Below, one piece after another: positions 12,290 to 21,738 of a stretch of DNA of 64,000 nucleotides (positions within the stretch are counted from its first letter, which is position 1; the number at the start of each line of letters is the position of its first letter). The notes beneath the pieces were generated by a model, which saw only the letters and a list, made by a program, of their open reading frames with translations, was not told the origin of the DNA and made no database searches. The translations under genes and the position numbers were made by a program. Origin of the DNA: Polychytrium aggregatum (taxonomy: Eukaryota > Chytridiomycota > Chytridiomycetes > Polychytriales); contig NW_026516374.1 in the NCBI RefSeq assembly GCF_025602895.1, forward strand, positions 1 through 64,000, given 5' to 3'.

Positions 12290-13191
12290 AGTAAACCGGA
12301 AACGGGGGGGCCTTTGGATTGGCTACATCTTTGCCCGATTGCACTCATCATCAGGCAAGATACGCCACCAGTCCGTGAGGGACTTTCCAAACGAACCGAA
12401 CTCGTGCGATACAATTCGTCAATCTAACATCAGCACGGCCATGATCTTGGTGTGCCCGGTCGGTCATCCACCCGCGGATGTCAGTTGGACATGCGTTGGG
12501 ATGCTCTCCCTTTGCTATAAGCGAGACCGCTATTGATCGTGTAGAGTATATGCAATCGGCTTTGTATTGCATCGACTGTTATCAAACAGAATCGCAAGAG
12601 TTCATAGAAATCAAAGACTGACGAGTGGGGTCCACGCTCCTTCGCGTGGAGAGCTGGAGGGAAGGAGGAGAGGCATGCATGTGCTGAATCTGGTTGTTCT
12701 GGGTAAAAGGGACGAGCAGCGACGAGACAGAAATGCGGTGGATGTGCTGGAGGCAGACGACCAAGATTAACAGGCAACCGAGTAGAGAGACGAGCGTCAT
12801 CGAACTCAAAACTGGGACCATTGGTGGAAGGAAGAAGGGGGGGGTGAAACAAGGTAGGTAACCCCGGAGACAAAACAGAGTAAGGGAGCCCTGAGGAGCA
12901 ATCGGGAACCCCCCACAAGAGAAGAAGAAAATAATGAAGCGACAAATGGATATTCTTGGTGAGGGGTAGGGATATACAAACGGCAGCGCTGGCTCTGCGA
13001 TAGTGAGCCGTGCATATGCAGAGCCGGCGGCGTATTCGGATAGCAAGGCCGTGGGAATCGAGCGAGACAAGAGGCAAAGACAATAGCGACGATATTCCAA
13101 GACAAACAGAAGAGATTGGATAGTACGGAGCCGTCGAGCAAGCGCGGCTGGGGGGGGGTATTACCACGGCTACAGAAAGCCAGTGCTTCGA

Positions 13192-14833
13192 CTAGCGATG
13201 TCTTGGGCTTCCTGTCCTGGGAGTCGCATATAAGGCGTGGGCCGCATCTGGGGTTTGATAGCATCGGCCAAAGCCGCTTTTAGAGGCCTGGGCAAACGGC
13301 GACACGGATACATTCATCTGGGTTGCGTTCCAGTCCCGAAGGCTTTCGCGACCATGGCCCAGCTCGGCCCCAGGCATATGGAATGAGGACACATGCACTG
13401 GAGAGTGCACTTCTTCGGAGCCGTAGCCTGTGGGCAGGACTGCTGGTGACAGAGGCGCCATTGCACCAGGTCGAAAACAAGCGGACGATGGCCCACCAAA
13501 CTGATAGACGGCGGCGCCCGCTGAATAGGGTACATCGGCGCTGGAGGGGTTCGAGGGCCAGGCCGAGCCGGTTTCACCATAGTTGTGCCTTGAGGACGTC
13601 TGGCGTCCATTCTGGATGGCGCCGCTGGGCAGCGAAGGATGATGTGGATACGGATAGTGCGGCGGCGAATGCTGCGAGGAGTGCACACCGTGAATTCCGT
13701 GTGCTGAGCCGGACTTTTGGGGCCGAGGGGTTACTCCGGGCGGGGCCGGCCCCTTGCCGTGCAGGAACCGGCACTCTGGCCCCCGGGTGCAAGTGCCTGT
13801 GAGCCAGTAGCGGCAAATGGTGGTGCTATGAAAGACACCCGAGCCCGTCTTGTTGAGTGCGGCAAAGGATGACTGGTTTGCGGCGACGTTGGGAGCAGAG
13901 TGCTTTGACGGACGAGGACTGGTGGGGCTTCGGGAAGTGCCCGTGGATCCATCTGGATGGGCACTTGGGCTGACGGTGCAAGCCGAGGTTGGGGGGCTGG
14001 GGCTGTTTCCGGTCCTGACGACAGCTGTACTGATTTTGAGATTATGCGAGGATTGAGAGGCTTTGTTGGGATGTCCCGTTGGCGAAATTCTGTTGTTCGA
14101 GGCCGGATGTCTTGTCTGCATGACCGAGGGGACAGGCTCCAGGGAGGAACAGTCGGTGCCCGACTCGTCCGATGAGGACTTGGAGCGACAACGACCAGCA
14201 TCGACCATGCGGAGAGCTGCTGGCGGGTCCGGGTGTGACTGTAAGTCAGCTTGGTGACTGAACCAACATGAATCGCTGTACTTGCAGTGCCCCCGTTTCC
14301 AGTAGCGACACACGATGCTGGACCCGTTTTCGCAGTGGCCGGTGCCGGCGCCCGTGGAGACGGAAGCTTGAGCTTGAGCTGGAGCTGTAGCAGGAGCGAG
14401 TGCGGGTGCGTTCTTTGGGGGCGAGGGCTTGGGTCTGGGGTATGTGGCGGCCGCAATGAGCTGCTTGATCTCTGGGGTGGTTGCATGCGCAAGGGCGTCG
14501 CCGGCAAAGGCTGTTGGGGCAAGGACATGACGAGAGACGACAGGGGTGAGGAAGGGCATATCAGACATCTCAGACAGAGCAGACATATCAGACAGAGCGG
14601 GGCCGAGCCCAGGGAACGGACGAGAGGCTCCGCTACTTACACTCGTGGTGCGGGTTGGCTCCATACCGCAGCAGCTCGACAACGCAGTCAAGGTGGTTGT
14701 ATTTGGCAGCTTCGATTAGAGGCGTTCTGCCCATCGCATCTGTCCACTCAAGCTCCAAGGCACTCGCGCTTGGCAGCAACACCCTCAGCTGCGAGACATT
14801 GCCCGAGTTGGCAGCACACCAGATTTGAGACAT
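13192..14833 (-). CDS. Ankyrin-repeat/CCCH zinc-finger protein
   Basis: Two exons. Exon 1 is 14833-14641 (ATG at 14833; donor GTAAGT) and exon 2 is 14510-13192 (acceptor after CCCCAACAG); the frame is kept across the 130-bp intron. The N-terminus has ankyrin repeats (MSQIWCAANSGNVSQLRVLL; DAMGRTPLIEAAKYNHLDCV). Two CCCH fingers follow, both spaced C-x7-C-x5-C-x3-H: CRYWKRGHCKYSDSCWFSH and CRYWLTGTCTRGPECRFLH. The rest is low-complexity Pro/Ser/Ala sequence. Ankyrin repeats joined to paired CCCH fingers suggest an RNA-binding regulator, as in plant TZF/AtC3H proteins. The function here is inferred. Confidence 0.85.
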
Positions 14834-15244
14834 GTACGGGTCGCAGTCGAGATGAGACGGGGACGAGGTGGGAGGAGACAAGCTGGGGAAAGGACGAGGC
14901 GGAGCGGGATGGCAGGATGGGGCCGGACGATGAACCGAGGCGAGCGACGGAGGTATTGGACCGAGTCGATGGAAAGGTTGGCAGCCAAGTCGGCGAACAG
15001 GTCGATAGATAGGACCAGACAGTTCGAGAAGGGACCGAGAGACAGAAGCAGCGAGGGTATAAGACGGCGACTCTGGAAAGACACAACTGAACAGCAATCT
15101 CCCAAACCGCCAGGCAGACGTGCGGGCCGGCAAGACAGGAGAGCGGCCCGCCCGAACGTCTTTATAGACGGCCTCATACCGGTCGTTTGGCGGTGTGTTG
15201 GACTCCCGCGAGGACGACAGCACCCCCTTTCCGGAGGGGCCAGC

Positions 15245-15245
<1 letters not shown>

Positions 15246-15276
<31 letters not shown>
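15246..15276. repeat. (CAG)n trinucleotide tract
   Basis: About ten uninterrupted AGC/CAG units, about 410 bp upstream of the ankyrin/CCCH start codon and possibly in its 5' UTR or promoter. Confidence 0.9.
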
Positions 15277-15277
<1 letters not shown>

Positions 15278-15654
15278 CGAAGGCCAGAGCCACCCGCAAG
15301 TGACCCTTGCTTTCTTGTTCGGCAGCCAACGCGGGGGGGGGTCGAAGCAGGAGACGCAGCAACAGGCGGACAAGGACAGCGAGCAGCTCTGCGACTTGCT
15401 TCTGTTGCTGCTGTTGTTGCTGTTGCTGTTGGGCAGTGTCAGAGTCGCTGTCGGTGTGGCTTTTGCAAAGACATCCGCCGCTGCTCGTGGATGTTGTTCG
15501 CGATGCTGTTGGTCTCGACGGCCGGTCTGCTGGGTCGCAACAACGGACTGCAGACGAGCAAGACGGCGCCGTCTGGCCATTGGTGTGCGGTTGGAGGGTC
15601 CACCGCCGGTGGTGGCAGCAGCATCGATAGAGTCGCAGCATCGACAGCACCGAC

Positions 15655-15745
15655 AGCAGGACCATCAGGCAGGACCACCAGGCAGGACCACCATCAGGCA
15701 GGACCATCTGGCAGGATCAACTGGCAGGATCAACTGGCAAACCGA
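15655..15745. repeat. Minisatellite of CAGGACCA/CAGGATCAACTGG units
   Basis: Imperfect 9-15 bp units (GCAGGACCACCAG, GCAGGACCATCAG, GGCAGGATCAACT) in head-to-tail array. Confidence 0.8.
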
Positions 15746-15914
15746 CCTGCGGACATAAGAGTGCAACCTGCGACGCGATTGGTGCAGCGCGCTGATTGGC
15801 CCGCGTCGGCCCAGGCGTGCGCAAATTTTCGCAGCCGAGGGGCACAAGGGTGCCTCGGCACACCCACCCGCGTGTCTGCGTCGCAGCGGCTCGATCCCTG
15901 TGGAGGGCACGGCC

Positions 15915-15965
15915 GATGCCGATGCCGATGCCGATGCCGATGCCGGTGTTGGTGCCGATGCCGAT
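15915..15965. repeat. (CCGATG)n hexanucleotide tract
   Basis: Five to six CCGATG units followed by degenerate GGTGTTGGTGCCGATG units. Confidence 0.9.
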
Positions 15966-16354
15966 GACGGCGATGGTGTCGGTGTTGGTGTTGGTGGTGA
16001 AGGCGGTGTTGATGACATGTCGTGCCAACGTGGATAAGTGCCGCCGTCGATACAAATGTCACGATGCAAATGTCATGTCGCCGATACAATATCACGGCGC
16101 CAACACGATATCGCTGTCGATACCAGTGCGAATATCGCTGTTCCTGTGGCTCCTGCTCGGACCAAGCCCGCGCTCCACCACCAGCTCAGAACCACCCCCC
16201 AGAGGGCCCCTCTCGCGCTGGCCTGCAGATACGGGTGCAGAAGCACCCGTAATGCTTGCGCGGCCGCCGTCGGACGACCCGCGGACGACGCCGTCGCATC
16301 GCTCGAGCGGTGCAAGCAGCCGTCAGCCCTGGTCTGCTGGTACGGAAGACGTAT

Positions 16355-16400
16355 CGGCTCGCATATCCGCTCGCATATCCGCTCGCATATCGGCCTGGCG
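16355..16400. repeat. 12-bp tandem repeat GCTCGCATATCC
   Basis: Three to four head-to-tail copies of GCTCGCATATCC/G, within the repeat-rich intergenic region. Confidence 0.8.
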
Positions 16401-17510
16401 CCCGTCAGCCCAGCGCATATCGATCTTGCGCCCTGTTCGTCCGGTCCGGGGGGCGTATCGGTCCTGCATTACCCCCCTGCATTATCGCCCCACCACTGGT
16501 CCCCCTCTCTCCTCACCCATGCCCAGCCCGCGCTTTGGCTGTGTCCAAGTCCATCCGCTGTCTCCTGCATCTCTCCTGCAGCTGCCTCGCCGAGCATTGG
16601 CCAGTAACCTGCACCCCGTTTCTCCGAGCCCCGGCATCCCACACCCCGCACCCCGAAGCCGCTCGTGTGGGTGGACACCAGCGCACAGCTCGTGGGCAGA
16701 TTCCGAGGCACCCCAGCTCAGTGGGGGGACAGGACGTCTCCAGCATCCATCTTTTGTCGCAAGAGGATGCATCCACCAGCCGCGACTCTGCGCGGCCGCC
16801 CAGCGTGTCCCCATGCCGACCTGGCTCTGCGCCCCAAATCCAATCTTGCTGCTTGGGCTGTGGAGCGGGAAAGGGGGTTGGTCAAATGACCCGCCAGCAG
16901 AACACCGCGCCGGCCCATTTCATCCCGAACGGCCACTCCCAGGCTGACCGGGGCTGTTTGCTGGGGTCGGTGCGGGCTCATGCATCCCACCAAGCAGGGG
17001 GCGACCCATCCGCCGCTGAGCACGCCTTTCCGCTATCGCTGCAGCACAGGCGGCCTATCCTGGACCCATGGGCGACACTGCGGCCGGCTCGTGCCGAAGC
17101 GGATCCACAATTTGCCATCCATCGCTCTCCCGCTTTCTTCCTGTCTTGCCTCCTGTCCCGCTTCCTGCCTCGCTCGTTCCCTGCACCGCTTTCACTCCAC
17201 CCTCGGCGCTATCCACTTGCCGAGGGTATTGTCATCCGGGACTGACTGGCATTTTGTTCCACTTGCCGGTCTCGATCCAGCCCAGTTGCCCCATATGCGT
17301 GCTCAGTAGTAATACATGTTCGCTGTCGAGTGTCCTTGGAATCAGTGCTCAGCGGGCATGGCCTTGCCTCAATCAGACTCGGCCTGGATCACATCCCATT
17401 GCATCCCTTCAATTCCGGCGGGCTGCTAGATGCGCTCCCCCCCCCTCCCTCACCATCGGATTCTGCCATCGCTGCCCTGCAAACTTTAGCCAGAGCGCAA
17501 GCGGGTCCAG

Positions 17511-19737
17511 ATGAAGCCATTTCTGTCCCAGATCACTTCATATCCATCCTTCGAGGACCCGGCCAAGCATATCGCGTTCGAACCGCCGCGCTTTCTCACG
17601 GCCGGTCAAAGTCTCTCGAGCAGCAGCCATGTCGAAACCATCAGCGCGGCCTGCATCGAGCAAAGACTTGACGGCCTGCCGCTCGAGATCTGCGAGACCA
17701 TCTTCGTGTATGCTTCCAACCCGCAGCTGGCTCATGTCTGCCGACGCTTCCGCCGCATCTCGCAGTCGGCCTGGATCCGAGCACGCTTTCTTCTCCAAAA
17801 GTATCCGACGAGCGCGCTCGCAAAATGCTGGGGCTATCCGTTCATGCGTGCCCTTGGCGACAGGCCCTGTCGGTGCGGAGACCGTAAAGTTCAAGCAGCC
17901 GGGCTCGCTCGCATCCACCCACGCCTTGGCGGCAGTTTGCTCAAACCAGATGTGTGCCCTCTGGAACAGCACCAGATCAAGGTGTGCTCGTATCTGATCG
18001 ACTTGGGTGCCGGCGTCGACCGAGGCGGACAGCAGTGTCTCCGGCATGCTGTCGCTGATGGACACATGTGCCTACTCGACTTTTTCCTATCGCTCGGGAT
18101 CGACCCGGATGTGCAACTCCTTCCCAAGATGACGATCGCAAAGCGCGTCCTGGGGGTGCTCAAGCCCCAGTCCCGCTCTTTGGTTGTGGACGAGGCCGAC
18201 CCTGCGGTGGACGACGCTGGCCCGGCTATGGAAGCGGCATTCACTCCCCAATTCGGCACAGCTGGTCCAGCAGCCTCGGTACAGATCGTGGTCGAGGTTC
18301 AGGAGGGCCCAGGACCGAGCGCCTCTCATCCTCCACAACCACTGCCATTACCTCTGCCACCGCCACTGCTGCTGCCCGCACCGACACAGGTCGCCTTGCC
18401 TGCCGCTCCTTTGGCCCGGAATTCACGACGCAGGCCGATGAAAAATACCCTTTTGATCCAGGCCGTACAGAGCCGGAATGTCCCACTTGTTCGCAAACTT
18501 GCATCCAAACGGCATGTCATCCACAGATGCACGCTGACTCGGCCCCAGCCGACCGCCACGCAGGACACTGCTGCTCCGTCAGCCAGCACCTGGGCCGATC
18601 CTACCTCGACACTGATGCACAACCCGGCATCGCTCGAATCACCCAAGCCAGACTTGCGCATTCGGGTCTCTCAAATCCACCCGCTGGCTCTGTCCGAGGC
18701 TCTCGATGTGGCTCTGATGGCGAGAAGTATCCAGATTGCCGAAATTCTCGTGTCTGAAGGTGCTCGAGCCACAAGCCGGACAGTCCAGAAGCTCATCCGA
18801 CGAGGCACGGCATGGCGTCTCACCCTTGGAGTACGCGAGCGGTATTCCGGAGCCCTGGTGCTGGCGATTCAAACTCTGCCGGATTCTGAGTTTCGACGGC
18901 TAGGTAGGTCACGGGAGTATGTAGGAGTCTGTGTCGGTGCGTAGAACGCATGTGAGAGCGTGGAAGAGTGCAAGAATATGTGAGCATCGATATGTGGCTG
19001 ATACGCATAGGGATGTCATCCGCTCGGTTGCATCGATGGCAAGGAGTCCACTGCCATCCAAGCAGCCAGGCGCTAGAGGCCTGGCTGTGATGCATTGCTT
19101 CGACAACCCTGCCGTCCTAGCGCATTAATCTATCTGGACCGGACGTCTCTCAAAACGTGTTGGCTGAACAACTCGATCGACGCACCCCTGTACCCCCATC
19201 ACAGAGGGATTCTTGATGCGGTCGTGCGCTGAGATTGGGGCAGTCTCGGCCGTAAAGGCCTGTGTCGACCGCGGCGGCGATGTCAACGTCTGGGACGGCA
19301 TCCCGCTCTACACAAGCATCTATAACGGCAACCTCGAAGTCAATCGATATCTGTTGAGCGTCAACGCCACCACCGACTACTTTGACTGGCGACAAAAGCT
19401 GTTTTGTCTGACCCTCATGAGCATCGAGGCCTTTGCCATCGCGCTGTTTCTCATCCTGGCATTTATCTGGATCACAGGCGTCGTCTGCAGCCTCGGTCAA
19501 TGGGTTGGCGTCACCCCCGCAACCGGAAATCGCCTCCTGAGCGGGTGGGGCGGTGATCCCGGCACAACCATGGCCGAACTCACCGCCATGGCAACACCGT
19601 CGGCGCTGGCTCTTATTCTGATGTACCGTCTGGCGCCCTTCCATCGGATGTGCATCGGATTTGTGTGCACCTGTCGCGAGGACCGGCGCCGGAAGATCAT
19701 GCGACGACGAAACATGACCACTCCAACGATAGAATAG
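17511..19737 (+). CDS. F-box/ankyrin-repeat protein with C-terminal membrane segment
   Basis: ATG at 17511; a large first exon runs to about 18900. An F-box lies at residues about 53-85 (LDGLPLEICETIFVYASNPQ, then LAHVCRRFRRIS). Degenerate ankyrin units follow: KVCSYLIDLGAGVD, CLRHAVADGHMCLLDFFLSL, IQIAEILVSEGARA. A GTAGGT donor lies near 18904, and the frame resumes by about 19170-19216. A further ankyrin unit there (AVSAVKACVDRGGDVNVWDG) is followed by a hydrophobic helix (SIEAFAIALFLILAFIWITG) and a stop at 19737. F-box proteins recruit substrates to SCF ubiquitin ligases, and ankyrin repeats would bind the target. The membrane helix is unusual and implies a membrane-tethered adaptor. The exact acceptor in the intron is unclear, since all frames just after the CCTAG at 19121 carry stops. 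Confidence 0.6.
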
Positions 19738-19785
19738 AATCAAAGGGCCGACTCTGGGCACATGGCCACTTTGTTTTTGGTTTGC

Positions 19786-19820
19786 TTTTTTTTTTTTCTT
19801 CTTCTTCTTCTTCTTCTTCC
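19786..19820. repeat. Poly-T/(CTT)n tract
   Basis: A run of ten or more T followed by about seven CTT units, just 3' of the F-box/ankyrin gene. The following 19821-20400 holds nothing else I can support apart from short (CA)n near 20265. Confidence 0.9.
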
Positions 19821-20439
19821 CAAAACACAGAGCCATAAGCTGTTCCGATCTCGATTTCGTGCTGGGGGATTGCGCATTCTAACGGCGTTATGAGACAGAG
19901 ATCTATTGTGTGTGCCTGATGAGCAAGTGCTTCCAGTGGACCACTCCTGCTTCAGAATACAGTTGATGCAAACGAAGGGGGCGACCAGCTTATTGCTCAA
20001 CGGCGGAGGCTGCCGAGGTCTTTGGGTTGGTTTCATACGGATCCGTTGGACGCAGGCGGTCGTCGGTTCTGCTGTCAAAGTTGGAATGGGACGGCGCCAC
20101 GTGTCTGGATCTGGGGGGCGGCAGATGGATGCACTATGAAAAAATTTCTTGTTAATAAAATGAGCGAGAACGAAAAAACGCGCTCTCGGAGCCACCTCGG
20201 TCGGCGAGAAGAGCAGTCTCTGGCGAGAGACCAGCGAGGGAAGGCGAGAAGCCTCTCGCCGTCACACACACACACACTCTTTGCAAGGGAGTCAACCACC
20301 TCCCATCGACCATCCCAAGAGGGATGGCAACCCCGAAGTGGACTGCCCAGAATATGGGCGACCCGGCATCCACTGTCGAAATACTCAAGGAACAAGATAC
20401 TTACAGTCAATCCAGAAAGAAACGGGACAGTCACTTTCT

Positions 20440-21345
20440 GGCTTCTGAAGCCCGCTGACTGACTTGTAGGCCCAGCGGGTAGGCCATGGCATTGCACTCC
20501 TGTCTTCGTTGGCAATCGAGTGGTTTTGGTTGGTTTGGGAAGCATGGTCTTGAATACACCCGGTCGATCTCCTGTGGCGATGATCGACTGGCATACCGAG
20601 ATCATGTTCCGTGAGGCATTGATGTCTCGATCCCACAGCGTATGGCAGCTTGCACAGCTCCGGACAAAGTGTGGTTTCTCGACATCAAGATTCTCGACCT
20701 TCTCGAGTCGCTTGGCTTCCCGGCAATGTGAGCACACCTGGGATGTGTTGAACTCGTTCACCGAGCACACATGGATCTTGGAGACGGATCAGTCTGGTGG
20801 GCGTCTCTGGTGGTGGTGGAACTGCTCAAAGTACTTGGCAAACCTGAGTCTCCTGGGACTGGATGCATATCCCTCCCCTGCTTCCACGAGGCATTCCCAA
20901 AGGCAATCACCACTTCGGTCTCCTTTGGTGCCTGGTCGATGACTTGCTTGCACATCTCGTGGACGGTGCGCTGTCGCTTGCTGTGGAGATCGAGTCGCTT
21001 GAATCGCCGTCGCCGGGTCAGGCTGAAGTACAGCTGTTTGTCCAGCATGTCTCCAGTGAACACATGGCGAATGTATTGCAGGAAGGAAGCCAACCCGGGG
21101 ATCTTGGGACTTGGTGTGGTGCTCATCCATTCCTGCAGACCAAGGATCTTGTGGGTGCTCTGGATCCACTTGGTCGCCTGGGTGGTGTCTTTCGCTTGTG
21201 GGGAGCCATCTGGCGAGAAAATAGCGACGATGGCTGGTTCTGCCCTTGGGGAAGAAAGAATCTCCTCAAAACCAGCGCATTTTTGGGCTGGCAGAGATAC
21301 TGCACAGTGGCGTCCTTGATTCAGATCCAGAAACGCATCGCTCGC
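20440..21345 (-). pseudogene. Degraded Fanzor (eukaryotic TnpB-like) gene, copy A
   Basis: Fanzors are eukaryotic relatives of TnpB, RNA-guided RuvC nucleases carried by transposons. The middle part reads LASFLQYIRHVFTGDMLDKQ and LTRRRRFKRLDLHSKRQRTV, followed by VIAFGNASW. The C-terminus has a zinc finger and RuvC-III motif (NEFNTSQVCSHC ... RSCASC ... LWDRDINASRNM). Two lesions kill it. One is a one-base loss near 20865, where QGKGYASS would read on, compared with copy B. The other is an in-frame TGA between RRPPD and SVSKIHVCSV near 20792. No helix-turn-helix start like that of copy B was found, so the 5' end may be deleted. RuvC-II lacks the classical glutamate; the Glu in NEFNTS lies about 45-50 residues downstream. 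Element ends and any guide RNA are not identifiable. Confidence 0.85.
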
Positions 21346-21738
21346 TCAATCAGTCGTGGGAAGACATCTTGTCAAGGTGAGTCTTGCCTGATAGCCAAAC
21401 GATCATGTCATCTCGCTGACACACAGCCACGCTTGACTAGGTTTCCAACCAGAGAGATTCAGATGGTGGTGGTTCTTGTCCGCAATCGGAGTGGAGCTTC
21501 CAACAATGATACAATTGGTCATTCCTCCGCACCAATTGCCCACCACCACCGTCAATCGGCTCAAGGTGATACCAAATGCCGTCAACCGACCATGGCCGGA
21601 TTCCAACTTTTGCTGCGCTACATACAACGTGACTTTCAGGTGACCGAGATGAGCAGCCGCGAGGGGCCGGATAAAATTGATAGTGTTGGTTTCCAGCGCT
21701 AGTCTCCTCCTCCTCCCCACCACCACGTCATTCGCCCG

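Larger units (their letters stand above)
14834..17510. other. Gene-free, repeat-rich region
   Basis: No supported gene in about 2.7 kb. It separates a minus-strand gene from a plus-strand gene and so should contain both promoters. It is dense in simple repeats: CAG (15246-15276), CTG/TTG (15395-15435), a CAGGACCA-type minisatellite (15655-15745), CCGATG (15915-15965) and GCTCGCATATCC (16355-16400). Long open frames on both strands reflect GC richness and repeats rather than coding capacity. Confidence 0.6.

Noticed and set aside
12481-13167. 228-codon minus-strand frame downstream of the ankyrin/CCCH gene
   Set aside because: Hydrophobic and Cys/Ser-rich with no family features; it lies directly 3' of the CCCH stop codon and fits a 3' UTR.
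14825-15967. 380-codon plus-strand frame across the repeat region
   Set aside because: It runs antisense through the ankyrin/CCCH start and through CAG/CTG repeats, giving Arg/Gly-rich low-complexity sequence typical of spurious frames in GC-rich DNA.
15246-16400. CRISPR-like array
   Set aside because: The repeats are directly tandem simple sequences without unique spacers, and the DNA is eukaryotic.
15796-17245. Two overlapping plus-strand frames of 329-383 codons
   Set aside because: Composition is Pro/Arg/Ser-rich with no domain, and the repeats in them force the open reading.
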